A stretch of DNA of 64,000 nucleotides, from assembly GCF_013362815.1 (NCBI RefSeq), contig NZ_JABFVK010000013.1:186001-250000 (forward strand), in the 5' to 3' direction. A program made the translations under genes and the position numbers. Shown in pieces: positions 49,825 through 58,376 of this stretch (position 1 is the first letter of the stretch; each line of letters begins with the position of its first letter). The notes below the pieces were generated by a model. The model had not been told where the DNA came from. It saw nothing but the letters and a program-made list of their open reading frames with translations, and ran no database searches. This DNA comes from Hamadaea sp. Lineage in GTDB: Bacteria; Actinomycetota; Actinomycetes; Mycobacteriales; Micromonosporaceae.

Positions 49825-50187
49825 CGCCAAGCGCTCGCGGCTGAGATAACGAACCGGCTTGCCAAGCGACTCTGCGTAGGCGATCTCCCGTCGGGTCGAC
49901 TCACCCACATAGCCGCCCGGATCCACGATGTACACCTCGTCGGCCATACGAATCTTCTGGAAGTGCAAGGCGCCAAGCCGTTCCTTCAGGTCCGAGCTGT
50001 CTGCCGCCCAGCCGCAGTCCGCCGGATCGGGGAGGCTGAACATCCCGAGGCTGATGACGACGCAACCTTCCAACGTCAGCCTCTGGCTCACCTTCGCGAA
50101 GTCAGTCTCAAACCTGGTCGAGCCGCACAGCGTGACGACCTTCGCCTCGCCCTCCGCCGACTGCGGTGCCTGCTGGTTCTCCCTCAT
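49798..50187 (-). CDS. nucleoside 2-deoxyribosyltransferase-like protein
   Basis: 129 residues from ATG 50187. 'VVTLCGSTRFETDF' near residue 18 and 'MADEVYIVDPGGYVGESTRREIAYAESLGKPV' region near 80-110 are the conserved parts of the nucleoside 2-deoxyribosyltransferase-like/DUF4406 group, with Ser and Glu in 'GESTRREI'. Cytoplasmic. Whether it acts on nucleosides or DNA precursors is not known. A mobile-looking element ends 13 bases upstream and may now provide its promoter. Confidence 0.78.
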   Translation of the reverse strand: MRENQQAPQSAEGEAKVVTLCGSTRFETDFAKVSQRLTLEGCVVISLGMFSLPDPADCGWAADSSDLKERLGALHFQKIRMADEVYIVDPGGYVGESTRREIAYAESLGKPVRYLSRERLASVPADDRR

Positions 50188-50199
50188 GTCGCGAGCATA

Positions 50200-50386
50200 A
50201 GAGCCTGTTGGCAAAGCATGAGAGGCCATGATCGTCGGTTCCCGACAGTTTGGTGGATCGCGCGCGGATGATCGTCGGCTTGCGACGTTCTTGGCGGAGA
50301 TCAACGGAGAAAATGTGGGGTCATGGCACCGCGAATCTTCCGCTGATCATGAAGCTCGGACAATTCGGCAACGGCGAACAGGCTCT
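50200..50386 (+). mobile_element. short non-autonomous element with terminal inverted repeats, contains copy B of the 69-bp repeat
   Basis: AGAGCCTGTT at 50200-50209 is inverted at 50377-50386 (AACAGGCTCT), giving a unit of about 187 bases with no transposase. The 69-bp core (50283-50351) matches 28795-28863 at 68 of 69 positions. The ends look like those of IS-derived miniature elements. A clean target duplication is not obvious (TAA on the left, TAT on the right). Confidence 0.65.
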
Positions 50387-50404
50387 ATGCGTCTCCATGC
50401 CGAG

Positions 50405-51040
50405 TCATCGGCGGATGATCCCCAGATCGGCTGCGCTCGCGACAGCCGCCGTACGCGACTCCACGCCGAGTTTGGTGTAAACGCGCGCTAGGTGTGACTT
50501 GACGGTGCCCTCGGTGAGGTGCAGCCGACTGGCTATGCCCTGATTGGACAGACCATCGGCGACGAGGGTGAGGACTTCGATCTCGCGTCGGGTAAGAGTG
50601 ACGGCGGGGGAGCGGAGCCGGCTCAGGAGCCGGTCGGCAACGGTCGGCGCCAACGTCGTACGCCCAGCGGCTGCGGTGCGTACGGCGGCGGCGAGGTCTT
50701 CCGGCTCGGCGTCTTTGAGCAGGTAACCGCTCGCGCCGGCTTCGATGGCAGGCAGGGTGTCGGCGTCGGTGTCGAAGGTGGTCACGATGACGACGCGGGG
50801 CGCGCTCGGCTGCGCGGTGATGGCGGCGGTGGCTTCCGCGCCGGTCATGCCCTTGCCGAACTGGAGATCCATGAGGACTACGTCGACGTCGCCTTGACTC
50901 GCGCGGGCTACCGCCGCTTCTGCGGTGGCGGCTTCGGCCACGACGACCAGGTCCGGCTCGGTTTCGAGGACTGCCCGTAGTCCCGCCCGCACGACGGGGT
51001 GGTCGTCGGCCAGGAGGAGCCGGATGCGCGGGTCGCTCAC
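50405..51040 (-). CDS. NarL/LuxR-family response regulator
   Basis: 211 residues. Receiver domain with Asp-Asp in 'LLLADDHPVV', phosphoacceptor Asp58 in 'VVLMDLQFG' and Lys in 'GYLLKDAEP'; C-terminal LuxR helix-turn-helix 'LTRREIEVLTLVADGLSNQGIASRLHL' region. Start overlaps the stop of the histidine kinase gene (ATGA). It probably activates the divergent ABC exporter genes. Confidence 0.92.
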   Translation of the reverse strand: MSDPRIRLLLADDHPVVRAGLRAVLETEPDLVVVAEAATAEAAVARASQGDVDVVLMDLQFGKGMTGAEATAAITAQPSAPRVVIVTTFDTDADTLPAIEAGASGYLLKDAEPEDLAAAVRTAAAGRTTLAPTVADRLLSRLRSPAVTLTRREIEVLTLVADGLSNQGIASRLHLTEGTVKSHLARVYTKLGVESRTAAVASAADLGIIRR

Positions 51041-52452
51041 CGGCGTCCGCCCTTGGCTACGGGCGCTGCGGGCGCTGTGTCCGGGATGGGCGCAGGCGCT
51101 GGATCAGGGATGTGGGTCGAATCTTCGGCCAAGATACGACCGTGAACCGTGATCCGGCGCGGTCCGCCGGATGCGCCCGGGGCCAAAGCGGGCGGTCCGC
51201 CGAATGCGCCCGGCGCCAATGCGGGCGGTCCGCCGAATGCGCCCGGCGCCAAAGCGGGCGGTCGATCGGCGGCACCCGGCGCAGAAGAGTGCGCGTCGGT
51301 GGAGCCGAGGGGCAGCGCGGCGGTCAGGACGGTGCCGCGTCCGGAGGCGGACTCGACAGCGAAGGTTCCGCCGAGAGCCTCGGCGCGGGAGCGCATCGTG
51401 GTCAGCCCGAATCCGTCGCTTAACTGCGCCAGGTCGAAGCCGCGTCCGTCGTCGGTGACGACGAGGGCGACGTGGCCGTCGCGAAAGCAGAGCGCCAGCT
51501 CGACGAAGGTCGCCTCGGCATGCTGGACCGTGTTGGCGATGGCCGACTGCGCGATGCGGAGCAAGGCGACCTCGCGTCCGGTGGGCAGCGGAACCGGCTC
51601 GCCCACGACGCGGAAGCGTACGGCGATCTTGTGCTGGCTGCCGGTGGTGGCACAGAGCCGTTCCAAGGCGGCCGCCAGCGTCGCGTCGTCCAGCGCAGGT
51701 GGGGCCAGCGCCGCGACGAACCGCCGAGCCTCGCCGAGATTGTCGGCGGCAGCCTGCCGGGCCTGCCCGAGGTAGCGAGCGGCGCTGTCCGGGGTGCTCA
51801 GCAGCGCCCGTTCGGCCGCGCGGAGCAGCAACTGGATGCTGGACAGGCCCTGGGCCAGCGTGTCGTGGATCTCCCGGGCCAGGCGCTCCCGTTCAGCGAG
51901 TACGCCCGCCTTGTGCTGAGCAGCGGCGAGATCGGCCCGGGTTGCGGTCAGCTCCTCGATCAGCCGCCGTCGCTGTTCGCTCTCTCGATAGAGCGCCTGA
52001 TAGCCCCACGCGACGGCGACGGCGACCGCCGCACCGAGAACCGGCCCGATGACGATCGCCACGCTCATCGAGCCCTGGTGGGCGGCGTACCCGCCGACTG
52101 CGAGCGCAGCCGTGGCGGCGACGGCGGCCAGTCCCGCTCGCCGTGGCAGCAGATGCAGTTGAAGGAAGTACAGCGGGAAGGCCAGCCACACCGCGTCGGC
52201 GGTGAGCATCAGGAGCAGCAGCCATGCGACGCCTAATCCGATGATCCAGGCGACGGCGGCCCGGCGCGTACGCATTCTCCGGAGCAGTAGGGGCCCCGTG
52301 GCGTACACGATGAGACAGACGGCGGCCATGGCGACGACCGGGGTGCCGATCGCGCGGACGGCGACCACCGCCAGCAGCCCGAAGACCAGAAGGTGCAGAC
52401 ACCACGCCAAGATCCCGGTGGTGGGCGTCAGGGCGCGAGTTTCGGTGTTCAT
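51037..52452 (-). CDS. NarL-type sensor histidine kinase with repeat-derived C-terminus
   Basis: 471 residues. Five or six membrane spans fill residues 15-150; the HisKA_3 dimerisation helix has His196 in 'REIHDTLAQGLSSIQLLL'; the ATPase part has 'VVTDDGRGFDLAQL' and 'GFGLTTMRSRAEALGG'. The normal end is about residue 385 ('TAALPLG'). Beyond it come three 11-residue repeats (GGPPALAPGAF type) and a stretch 'RRITVHGRILAEDSTHIP' translated from a palindromic dispersed repeat. The kinase core should be intact; the tail is probably dispensable. Confidence 0.88.
   Translation of the reverse strand: MNTETRALTPTTGILAWCLHLLVFGLLAVVAVRAIGTPVVAMAAVCLIVYATGPLLLRRMRTRRAAVAWIIGLGVAWLLLLMLTADAVWLAFPLYFLQLHLLPRRAGLAAVAATAALAVGGYAAHQGSMSVAIVIGPVLGAAVAVAVAWGYQALYRESEQRRRLIEELTATRADLAAAQHKAGVLAERERLAREIHDTLAQGLSSIQLLLRAAERALLSTPDSAARYLGQARQAAADNLGEARRFVAALAPPALDDATLAAALERLCATTGSQHKIAVRFRVVGEPVPLPTGREVALLRIAQSAIANTVQHAEATFVELALCFRDGHVALVVTDDGRGFDLAQLSDGFGLTTMRSRAEALGGTFAVESASGRGTVLTAALPLGSTDAHSSAPGAADRPPALAPGAFGGPPALAPGAFGGPPALAPGASGGPRRITVHGRILAEDSTHIPDPAPAPIPDTAPAAPVAKGGRR
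51101..51155. repeat. 55-bp palindromic dispersed element, copy B, inside the kinase gene
   Basis: Same length and about 45 of 55 identical positions to 36960-37014; GGTCGAATC and ACCGTGATCC are kept exactly. It is read through in frame by the histidine kinase gene. Confidence 0.78.
51161..51259. repeat. three tandem 33-bp repeats in the kinase gene
   Basis: Units begin at 51161, 51194 and 51227 (ggtccgccgRatgcgcccgg...). The length is a multiple of three, so the kinase frame is kept. As at 36.9 kb the tandem array directly abuts the palindromic element. Confidence 0.85.
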
Positions 52453-52555
52453 GGCCCTACCAGCGTAGACAGCTCCGGCCGGGACGGCTTGTGTCGAAAG
52501 TTAGAACCCGAATCCAGTCGTACGCCAGACGCGGTTGAGCGCGCTGCCGAGCACC

Positions 52556-53653
52556 GTGGAGAACGTGTTTGTTGCCTGGAGAGACCTGAGGTTCGCGAAG
52601 GGGCGTTTCGTCCTGATCGGGCTGGTCATCGTGTTGATCACCTTGCTGGTGGGATTGCTGTCGGGGCTGACCGCCGGACTCGGCCGGCAGAACGTGTCGG
52701 CCATCATGGGTCTGCCTGCCGACAAGATTGCCTTCAATGCTCCGTCCGCCGGGCAGAGTCTGTCCTTCGCCAACTCCGTCGTCACCGAGGCGCAGTGGCA
52801 GCGGTGGGCCGCCACCCCCGGCGTACGCAGTGCGCAGCCGCTGGGGATCGCGACGACGAAGGCGACTGCCGGCGACCGCAACGTGGCGGTTTCCGTGTTC
52901 GGCGTGCTGCCCGGTTCTGGCCTGGCTCCGGCCGGTGACCGGATCGGGGATCGCGCCGTGGTGCTGTCGGATGCGGCCGCCGCCGATCTCGGCGTCACGA
53001 CCGGCGACTCCGTCACCCTCTCCGGGCAGACCGTGACGGTCGCGGCGGTCAGCGGCGACGCCTCGTTCAGCCACACCCCGGTCCTCTGGGCCGACCTCGA
53101 CCTGTGGCGGCAGCTCGCGCCACCGACCGGGTCGTCGGCGAGCCAGACCGCCACCGTGATCGCCCTGACCGTCGGCGACGGCACGGATCTTCGAGCCGTC
53201 GACAGCGAGGCCGGCACCAAGACCGTCGACCGGGCCGACGCGCTCTCGGCGATCGGCTCCTACACCTCCGAGAACGGGTCGCTTCAGCTGATGAGAGGCT
53301 TCCTGTTCGCGATCTCCGCGCTGGTCATCGGGGCCTTCTTCACCGTCTGGACCATCCAGCGCAGCGGCGACGTGGCGATCCTCAAGGCGCTGGGCGCGCC
53401 CACCCGAAGGCTGCTGACCGACGCGCTCGGCCAAGCAGTAGTGCTGCTGGGATTCGGCACGTTGATCGGCACCGGTCTGGCCGCCGGGTTCGGCGCGTTG
53501 ATCGCCGGGACGAAGATCCCGTTCGAGCTGACGCCCGCCACCGTCCTGGTTCCCGCCGCCGTCATGATCGCCCTCGGCGCGGTCGGCGCGGCGCTGCCAC
53601 TACGCCGCATCGCCTCCATCGACCCGCTGATCGCTCTGGGAAGTGCCCGATGA
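52556..53653 (+). CDS. FtsX-like ABC transporter permease (DevC/MacB type)
   Basis: 365 residues from GTG 52556; GTG 52565 gives the usual family start 'FVAWRDLRFAKGRF', and a TTG at 52535 is less likely. One membrane span near residue 25, an external domain of about 200 residues ('RAVVLSDAAAADLGVTTGDSV'), then three spans with 'VAILKALGAPTRRLLTDAL'. It works with the ATPase encoded directly downstream to export lipids, peptides or drugs, or as a mechanotransmitter. Divergent from the two-component operon with a 103-base shared promoter region. Confidence 0.87.
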   Translation: MENVFVAWRDLRFAKGRFVLIGLVIVLITLLVGLLSGLTAGLGRQNVSAIMGLPADKIAFNAPSAGQSLSFANSVVTEAQWQRWAATPGVRSAQPLGIATTKATAGDRNVAVSVFGVLPGSGLAPAGDRIGDRAVVLSDAAAADLGVTTGDSVTLSGQTVTVAAVSGDASFSHTPVLWADLDLWRQLAPPTGSSASQTATVIALTVGDGTDLRAVDSEAGTKTVDRADALSAIGSYTSENGSLQLMRGFLFAISALVIGAFFTVWTIQRSGDVAILKALGAPTRRLLTDALGQAVVLLGFGTLIGTGLAAGFGALIAGTKIPFELTPATVLVPAAVMIALGAVGAALPLRRIASIDPLIALGSAR

Positions 53654-54333
53654 GCCTGTCTTTGACCGACGTCACCCTCACCTACCCGGACGGCGACGGC
53701 CGGTTGACCGCGCTGGACTCGGTCAGCCTCGACGTGCCGCGGGGTAGTCTCACCGCCGTGGTCGGGCCGTCCGGCTCCGGCAAATCGAGCCTGCTCGCGG
53801 TGGCGGCCACCCTGATCACCCCGGACACAGGCACGGTCGTCATCGACGGCACCACCGTCCCGGGGCTGTCCCGGGCGGCATTGACCGAGCTGCGCCGCCA
53901 CAAGATCGGCATCGTCTTCCAGCAGCCGAACCTGCTGCCTTCGCTGACCGCCACCGAACAGCTGCAGGTCATGGCACACATCGACGGCCGCTCCGCGACA
54001 TCGGCCCGCCGCCGTGCCGGCGAATTGCTCGACGCGGTCGGGCTGACCGCCGAGGCGAACCGCCGCCCACATCAACTCTCCGGCGGCCAGCGTCAGCGGG
54101 TCAACATCGCCCGCGCGCTCATGAACGACCCGACCCTTCTGCTGGTCGACGAGCCCACCAGCGCGCTGGACCACGATCGCGGCGCAGCCGTCATCGACCT
54201 CATCGCCCGCCTCACCCGGCAACGGGCAACCGCGACAGTGCTCGTCACGCACGACCACACGCATCTCGAAGCGGCCGACCAAGTGGTCGGTGTCCACGAT
54301 GGACGACTGCGCGTACCGGCCCAGAGCTCGTGA
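53650..54333 (+). CDS. ABC transporter ATP-binding protein (LolD/DevA type)
   Basis: 227 residues, ATG overlapping the permease stop. Walker A 'GPSGSGKSSL' near residue 40, Q-loop 'VFQQPNLLPSL', signature 'LSGGQRQRVNIARAL' near 142, Walker B 'LLLVDEPTSALD' and His switch 'VTHDHTH'. Energises the FtsX-like permease. Confidence 0.93.
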   Translation: MSLSLTDVTLTYPDGDGRLTALDSVSLDVPRGSLTAVVGPSGSGKSSLLAVAATLITPDTGTVVIDGTTVPGLSRAALTELRRHKIGIVFQQPNLLPSLTATEQLQVMAHIDGRSATSARRRAGELLDAVGLTAEANRRPHQLSGGQRQRVNIARALMNDPTLLLVDEPTSALDHDRGAAVIDLIARLTRQRATATVLVTHDHTHLEAADQVVGVHDGRLRVPAQSS

Positions 54334-54342
54334 TCCCGGGCT

Positions 54343-54864
54343 TCAGGCCAGGGCGAACGAGCGTACGGTCACCCAGGGCTGGGAGCCGGAGGCTCCTTGC
54401 AGAAGGCGTACCTCGGTTGCGTCGACGGTGATCGGCAGGTGCGGGGCGACCGCCTGCTCGGCGGCGTCCAAGGCTTCCCGCCCGGCGTCGTGCCCGATCG
54501 TGAGATGGGGGACCACGTCGTCGAACGTCCCGCCATAGGGCGGCGCCTGCGGGAACCGTCGCCACAGCGCATCGGTCAAGTCGCGGAACGGCTGGTCGGG
54601 CTCCGGAGCCAGCCACACCACGGCGTCGCCGAACCAGCGGACGCTCGCCAGCTTCGTCGTGAACCGTGGGGTCGCTGCGCATACCTCGGCCACCGCCGCG
54701 AGCGCATCGTCGGTGAGCTGCTCCGGCGGCAGGAACGGGTACAGCACCGTGATGTGGGCCGGCACGCCCCAGGCCGCGCTGCTGTCCAGCCGCGCGCGCA
54801 GCGCGCCGACCGCCGGTTCCGCTTCGGGTATCGGCACGATCAGGGCGGTCTCCAGCTCGGTCAT
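54343..54864 (-). CDS. 2'-5' RNA ligase / 2H phosphoesterase family protein
   Basis: 173 residues. Two H-x-T motifs, 'PAHITVLYPF' near residue 36 and 'VPHLTIGHD' near 122, are the active site of 2H phosphoesterases, which open cyclic phosphates in RNA or nucleotides. Converges on the ABC ATPase gene with a 9-base gap. Confidence 0.87.
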   Translation of the reverse strand: MTELETALIVPIPEAEPAVGALRARLDSSAAWGVPAHITVLYPFLPPEQLTDDALAAVAEVCAATPRFTTKLASVRWFGDAVVWLAPEPDQPFRDLTDALWRRFPQAPPYGGTFDDVVPHLTIGHDAGREALDAAEQAVAPHLPITVDATEVRLLQGASGSQPWVTVRSFALA

Positions 54865-54880
54865 TGCCGCAGCGTACCCG

Positions 54881-55294
54881 TCATCTTCCGGGTGGTTTCA
54901 TCACTTGTACGCAGCGCGCGTCGTCGAAGGCTCGCGCGTCTGTACCGTTCCGGTCGTGTGGGCGCGCGAACACCGTCGCGAAGAAGCACAGGATCCAGCC
55001 GGCGCCGGTGCGATGGTGGGGCAGTGTCAGGCTGAGCATGCGGTGGTGGTGCCGATCGGGGACGGCGGCGAAGGCCAGCATCTCGGCTCGCTTCTCGTCG
55101 TCGGCCGGCTCGATGATCAGGGGGTCGTATGCCATGGCGTGCAACTGCATAGCCTGGACCCCGCCGAACAACACCGAGTAGCTCTCAGGTTCGCCGGTTC
55201 TGGCGTACGAGTGCAGGATCAGCCTTCCGTGGCCGACCCCGAAGTGCCAGAGGCGGAAGGGCCGTTCCATCGTCCATCGCTCCACCCGACCCAT
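54881..55294 (-). CDS. hypothetical protein
   Basis: 137 residues from ATG 55294 (ATG 55270 is possible). 'RPFRLWHFGVGHGRLILHS', 'VLFGGVQAMQLHAMAYDPLIIEPAD' and a His cluster 'PDRHHHRMLSLTL' look like a folded beta protein, and codon bias favours this frame over the others. The family is not recognised. It follows the 2H phosphoesterase gene's start on the same strand. Confidence 0.55.
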   Translation of the reverse strand: MGRVERWTMERPFRLWHFGVGHGRLILHSYARTGEPESYSVLFGGVQAMQLHAMAYDPLIIEPADDEKRAEMLAFAAVPDRHHHRMLSLTLPHHRTGAGWILCFFATVFARPHDRNGTDARAFDDARCVQVMKPPGR

Positions 55295-55369
55295 GGTGCG
55301 CCGGGGAAACCCTTTCGGCCAGGCTCGCGTACGCCACTGAATGTCGGTCCCGGCTGCGATGATGTCCTC

Positions 55370-55702
55370 ATGGCGTACGACGAAGATCTGGCCGAACGCG
55401 TGCGCGAATTCGCGCAGAGTGAGCCGGGCTGGTCCGAGAAGCGCATGTTCGGCGGGCTGGCCACGCTGATCGACGGCAAGCTGGCCGTCGCGGTCAGTAC
55501 GCACGGCGGCCTGCTGGTCAACGTCCCGGCCGCTGAAGCCGAGGCCGCGCTCGAGGAGCCGGGAGCCGAGCTCGCGATCATGGGGGGCCGTGAGATGCGC
55601 GGCTGGGTGCGAGTCGACGAGTCGGTCTGCGCCGACGACGCCGCCCTGGAACGATGGGTCGGGCGCGGAGTCGCCGCAGCGCGCAACCGCAAGAAGTCCT
55701 GA
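55370..55702 (+). CDS. TfoX/Sxy N-terminal domain protein
   Basis: 110 residues. 'MAYDEDLAERVREFAQSEP' then 'EKRMFGGLATLIDGKLAVAV' is the conserved TfoX N-terminal fold; ends in a basic tail 'AARNRKKS'. In actinobacteria this stand-alone domain has no proven link to competence. Confidence 0.85.
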   Translation: MAYDEDLAERVREFAQSEPGWSEKRMFGGLATLIDGKLAVAVSTHGGLLVNVPAAEAEAALEEPGAELAIMGGREMRGWVRVDESVCADDAALERWVGRGVAAARNRKKS

Positions 55703-55709
55703 CCGGAGG

Positions 55710-55880
55710 TCAGACCGGGCATTCACCGCTGCGCCAGTTCGCGACCATCCACCGGTAGACCAGTTCGAGCGCCTCGACCTGTGCCTCCGAGAGTGGTGGC
55801 ATCTGTCGTTCCGCGTGGGTCTGCCGGACGCGCCGCCGCTGCGGGAGGCGGAACGAGCCGTCGGCGGGTATGCGATTCAT
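55710..55880 (-). CDS. small basic protein of unknown function
   Basis: 56 residues from ATG 55880 with a strong ribosome binding site (GGAAGGAG). 'FRLPQRRRVRQTH' is basic, followed by a helix 'LSEAQVEALELVYRWMVANW' and a C-terminal Cys. No signal peptide. Family not recognised; converges on the TfoX gene. Confidence 0.55.
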   Translation of the reverse strand: MNRIPADGSFRLPQRRRVRQTHAERQMPPLSEAQVEALELVYRWMVANWRSGECPV

Positions 55881-56030
55881 GGTGCGGCTCCTTCCGAGGA
55901 GTGTCGCTTGCGGCAACCGTACTGAGTGGATCTACAACAGTTCTACAACCGCACGATGCTGCGACCGTCGCCCCAATGGGGCGCTCGCGTTGGCGAGGTG
56001 CTCGCGGGGCGCTTGCGCTGGCGGGATGTT

Positions 56031-56094
56031 CGCGTTATCCGGGGATATCGCGGCCTCAGCGGCGACGATAACCGCGATATCCCGGGATAACGCG
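56031..56094. terminator. long hairpin, likely terminator of the 56141-56677 gene
   Basis: A 23-base arm (56031-56053) is inverted at 56072-56094 with one mismatch around 18 bases. It lies 47 bases past the stop codon of the minus-strand membrane protein gene. Confidence 0.65.
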
Positions 56095-56140
56095 CGCGAT
56101 CATGAGCGGGACAGCCCGCGACCATTAACGGGAAAACCGG

Positions 56141-56677
56141 TCAGCGCGAACCCCAGGGCGACGATCCGCCGCTGCTCGCCCCGGCGGAGGTCAGGTCGGC
56201 GAAGGTGCCGCTGGTACTGGTCTTCCAGTCACTGGACCAGGGAGTCGCCTCCGGCTCGGACTCCGACCGCCAGCGCTTGCCGCTGAACACCGCCATCAGC
56301 AGCGCAGCTCCGAGGATCGCGATGACACCCGAGGTCAGCGGGCTCAGGAGGGACACGTCGTGACCGAAGAGATCTTTGCGTACGCGGTCGAAGACGTCGA
56401 GGCCGTTCTTCGGGGAGAAGATCAGCAAAGCGGTGCTGGCCAGGTAGAACACGGAGATCACCAGCGGACCGACGGGCGAGATCCGCAGGCAGGCGAGCGT
56501 GCCCACGACGAGTCCGACAGCTGCGAACGCAGCCCCGGCGAGCACGAGTTTGCTCGACTGGCCGGTGAGCGGACCGGCGGTGACGGCGTCGTGGATGACG
56601 GCCTGACCGAAAGCGATGACTGCCCAGCCGAGCGGGGCGATCACGACACCGGCTAACAGGCTCCAGAGATGACGCAT
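56141..56677 (-). CDS. four-span membrane protein of unknown function
   Basis: 178 residues; spans at about 8-28, 45-65, 72-92 and 112-132, with 'PKNGLDVFDRVRKDLFGHDVSLL' as the longer loop. The C-terminal 45 residues are hydrophilic and rich in Ser, Thr and Gly. Similar proteins are found singly in actinomycetes. No partner gene. Confidence 0.72.
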   Translation of the reverse strand: MRHLWSLLAGVVIAPLGWAVIAFGQAVIHDAVTAGPLTGQSSKLVLAGAAFAAVGLVVGTLACLRISPVGPLVISVFYLASTALLIFSPKNGLDVFDRVRKDLFGHDVSLLSPLTSGVIAILGAALLMAVFSGKRWRSESEPEATPWSSDWKTSTSGTFADLTSAGASSGGSSPWGSR

Positions 56678-56854
56678 GCGAAATCCTCCAATGCGGCCGC
56701 ATGATCTTCGCCGGTCATCCTGCCGGAGGGTGCAATCCCCGTCAACGCGACAATTATGGACGCAACCGTGACGCGGCCACGACAGAGGGCGATCGCGCGA
56801 CGTCAGCCGTATGACGCGCCGGGAGGAAAGCGCGTGTGACGCGCCATAAGGCGG

Positions 56855-57325
56855 CTACTTGAAAACCAGAGCGAAGTACTCCGTCAGAACGGTCGCGTCC
56901 GCGATCGATGCCAGCCCCCACTCCGCGAGGTGCGGCTCGTATATCGCCCGATGCACTCGCCGCCAGTGCTCGAGCGACAGGTCGCCTTCGCCTTCGGCCA
57001 CGGCGATCTCTGGCGGCACGTCGTAGAACTTGTGCTCCACGATCTTCTCGGTCCGCAGGAGACAGCCCGGCTCCTCGCGGCTGTTCAGCAGGATCCAGAA
57101 GTTTCCGACCTTTGGCAACGGGTCGCCCGCAGCGATGAAGTCTTCCTTGATGCTGCTGCCCGCGGTCTTGCGCCCCGTCAGATACAAGCTGAGGAGCTCG
57201 TCCGTCGACTCCCGGGGCCCGGCGAAGGACGCCTCGACGAAGGGCTCGGCCGGTCGGCTCTCCGGCGGGAGAGTCTGCAGGTAGGCCTGCCAGAACAACA
57301 GCTCCGGCTCGTTCAAATGCCTCAT
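56855..57325 (-). CDS. ASCH-domain protein
   Basis: 156 residues from ATG 57325. 'LLSLYLTGRKTAGSSIKEDF' and 'PKVGNFWILLNSREEPGCLLRTEKIVEHKF' region are the ASCH beta-barrel with its conserved Lys and Thr; 'EHWRRVHRAIYE' follows. ASCH proteins bind RNA or nucleosides, and some are amidohydrolases acting on modified cytidine. It begins one base after the M19 stop, last gene of the IclR-linked minus operon. Confidence 0.85.
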   Translation of the reverse strand: MRHLNEPELLFWQAYLQTLPPESRPAEPFVEASFAGPRESTDELLSLYLTGRKTAGSSIKEDFIAAGDPLPKVGNFWILLNSREEPGCLLRTEKIVEHKFYDVPPEIAVAEGEGDLSLEHWRRVHRAIYEPHLAEWGLASIADATVLTEYFALVFK

Positions 57326-57326
57326 A

Positions 57327-58376
57327 TCAGGCGGTCCAGACTCGGTCGGCGTACGCGAGGAAGTTGCGGCCCATGATCTTCTCGATCCGGTCGCTGCTGA
57401 AGCCACGCCGTTCCAGGAGTCCGATGAGTGTGCGGAACTGGTCGACGCCACGGAGGTCGACGACGAACGGATAGGTGTCGGCCCGTTCCCCGGCTGCGCC
57501 GACGCCGGCCGCCTTCCGCTGGGCGACGTGCTCGGCCAGCCGGGCCCGGTACGCGTCCAGGTCGTCGATCGACGTGACGGTGCCGTCGGTGCCGATGCCG
57601 ACGTGGTCTTCGCCGCAGACGTTCACGGCGTGCACGATGTGCTCGACGACGTCGTCGGCTCGGGCGTGACCGGTCGGGTGGACGAACGGCATGAAGTAGA
57701 TGCCGACGAACCCGCCCGCCTCGGCGACGAGGCGCAGCTCCTCGTCGGTCTTGTTGCGGGGCAGGTCGACCAGCGCCCGGCAACCGGTGTGGTTGATCGA
57801 CACCGGCAGCTTCGCGTGGCGGATCGCATCCAGGCAGGTGTTCTCGCCGCTATGCGACAGGTCCACCATGATGTGGCTGTCGCACAACGCTTCGACGGCT
57901 TCCCGGCCGAACGGGGTCAAGCCGCCGTTGGCGGGGGCCATCGCGCCGTCGCCGAGGTGGTTGGCCTGGTTGTAGGTGAGCTGGATGACGCGTACGCCGA
58001 GATCGCGGAACTGGTGCACCCGGCTCAGGTCGTAGCCGAGGGCGACGGTGTTCTGGAAGCCGTAGACCACGCCGATGCGGCCGTCCCGCTCGGCGGCGCG
58101 GATGTCGTCCGGCGTACGCACCTGCACAAGGTCGGGGTGCGAGGCGATGATCCGGTCCCACACCTCGATCTCGTGCAAGGTATGCGAGTAGGGCTCGGCG
58201 TCGCCGATCGTGTACCCGAGGGTGATCGTGACGGCGGTGAGCCCGGAGGCGTGCGCGTCGGCGAGCGTACGCGCGTCGATCGTCAGGTCTTCGCTGTCCT
58301 GCACGAGCTTGTGCGCGGCGGAGAGTGAGCCCGCCGCGTTGGGGTTATCCAGGATGCCGAGCGCGTTGATGATCAT
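57327..58376 (-). CDS. M19 (renal dipeptidase-like) family hydrolase with altered N-terminal metal site
   Basis: 349 residues, ATG overlapping the amidohydrolase stop. 'MVDLSHSG', 'PVSINHTGCRALVDLPRNKTDEELR' region and 'DHVGIGTDGT' give the M19 barrel. The usual first zinc pair (His-x-Asp in DGHxD) is absent: the protein begins 'MIINALGILDNPNAAG'. It may use a single metal or act on something other than dipeptides. Confidence 0.83.
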   Translation of the reverse strand: MIINALGILDNPNAAGSLSAAHKLVQDSEDLTIDARTLADAHASGLTAVTITLGYTIGDAEPYSHTLHEIEVWDRIIASHPDLVQVRTPDDIRAAERDGRIGVVYGFQNTVALGYDLSRVHQFRDLGVRVIQLTYNQANHLGDGAMAPANGGLTPFGREAVEALCDSHIMVDLSHSGENTCLDAIRHAKLPVSINHTGCRALVDLPRNKTDEELRLVAEAGGFVGIYFMPFVHPTGHARADDVVEHIVHAVNVCGEDHVGIGTDGTVTSIDDLDAYRARLAEHVAQRKAAGVGAAGERADTYPFVVDLRGVDQFRTLIGLLERRGFSSDRIEKIMGRNFLAYADRVWTA

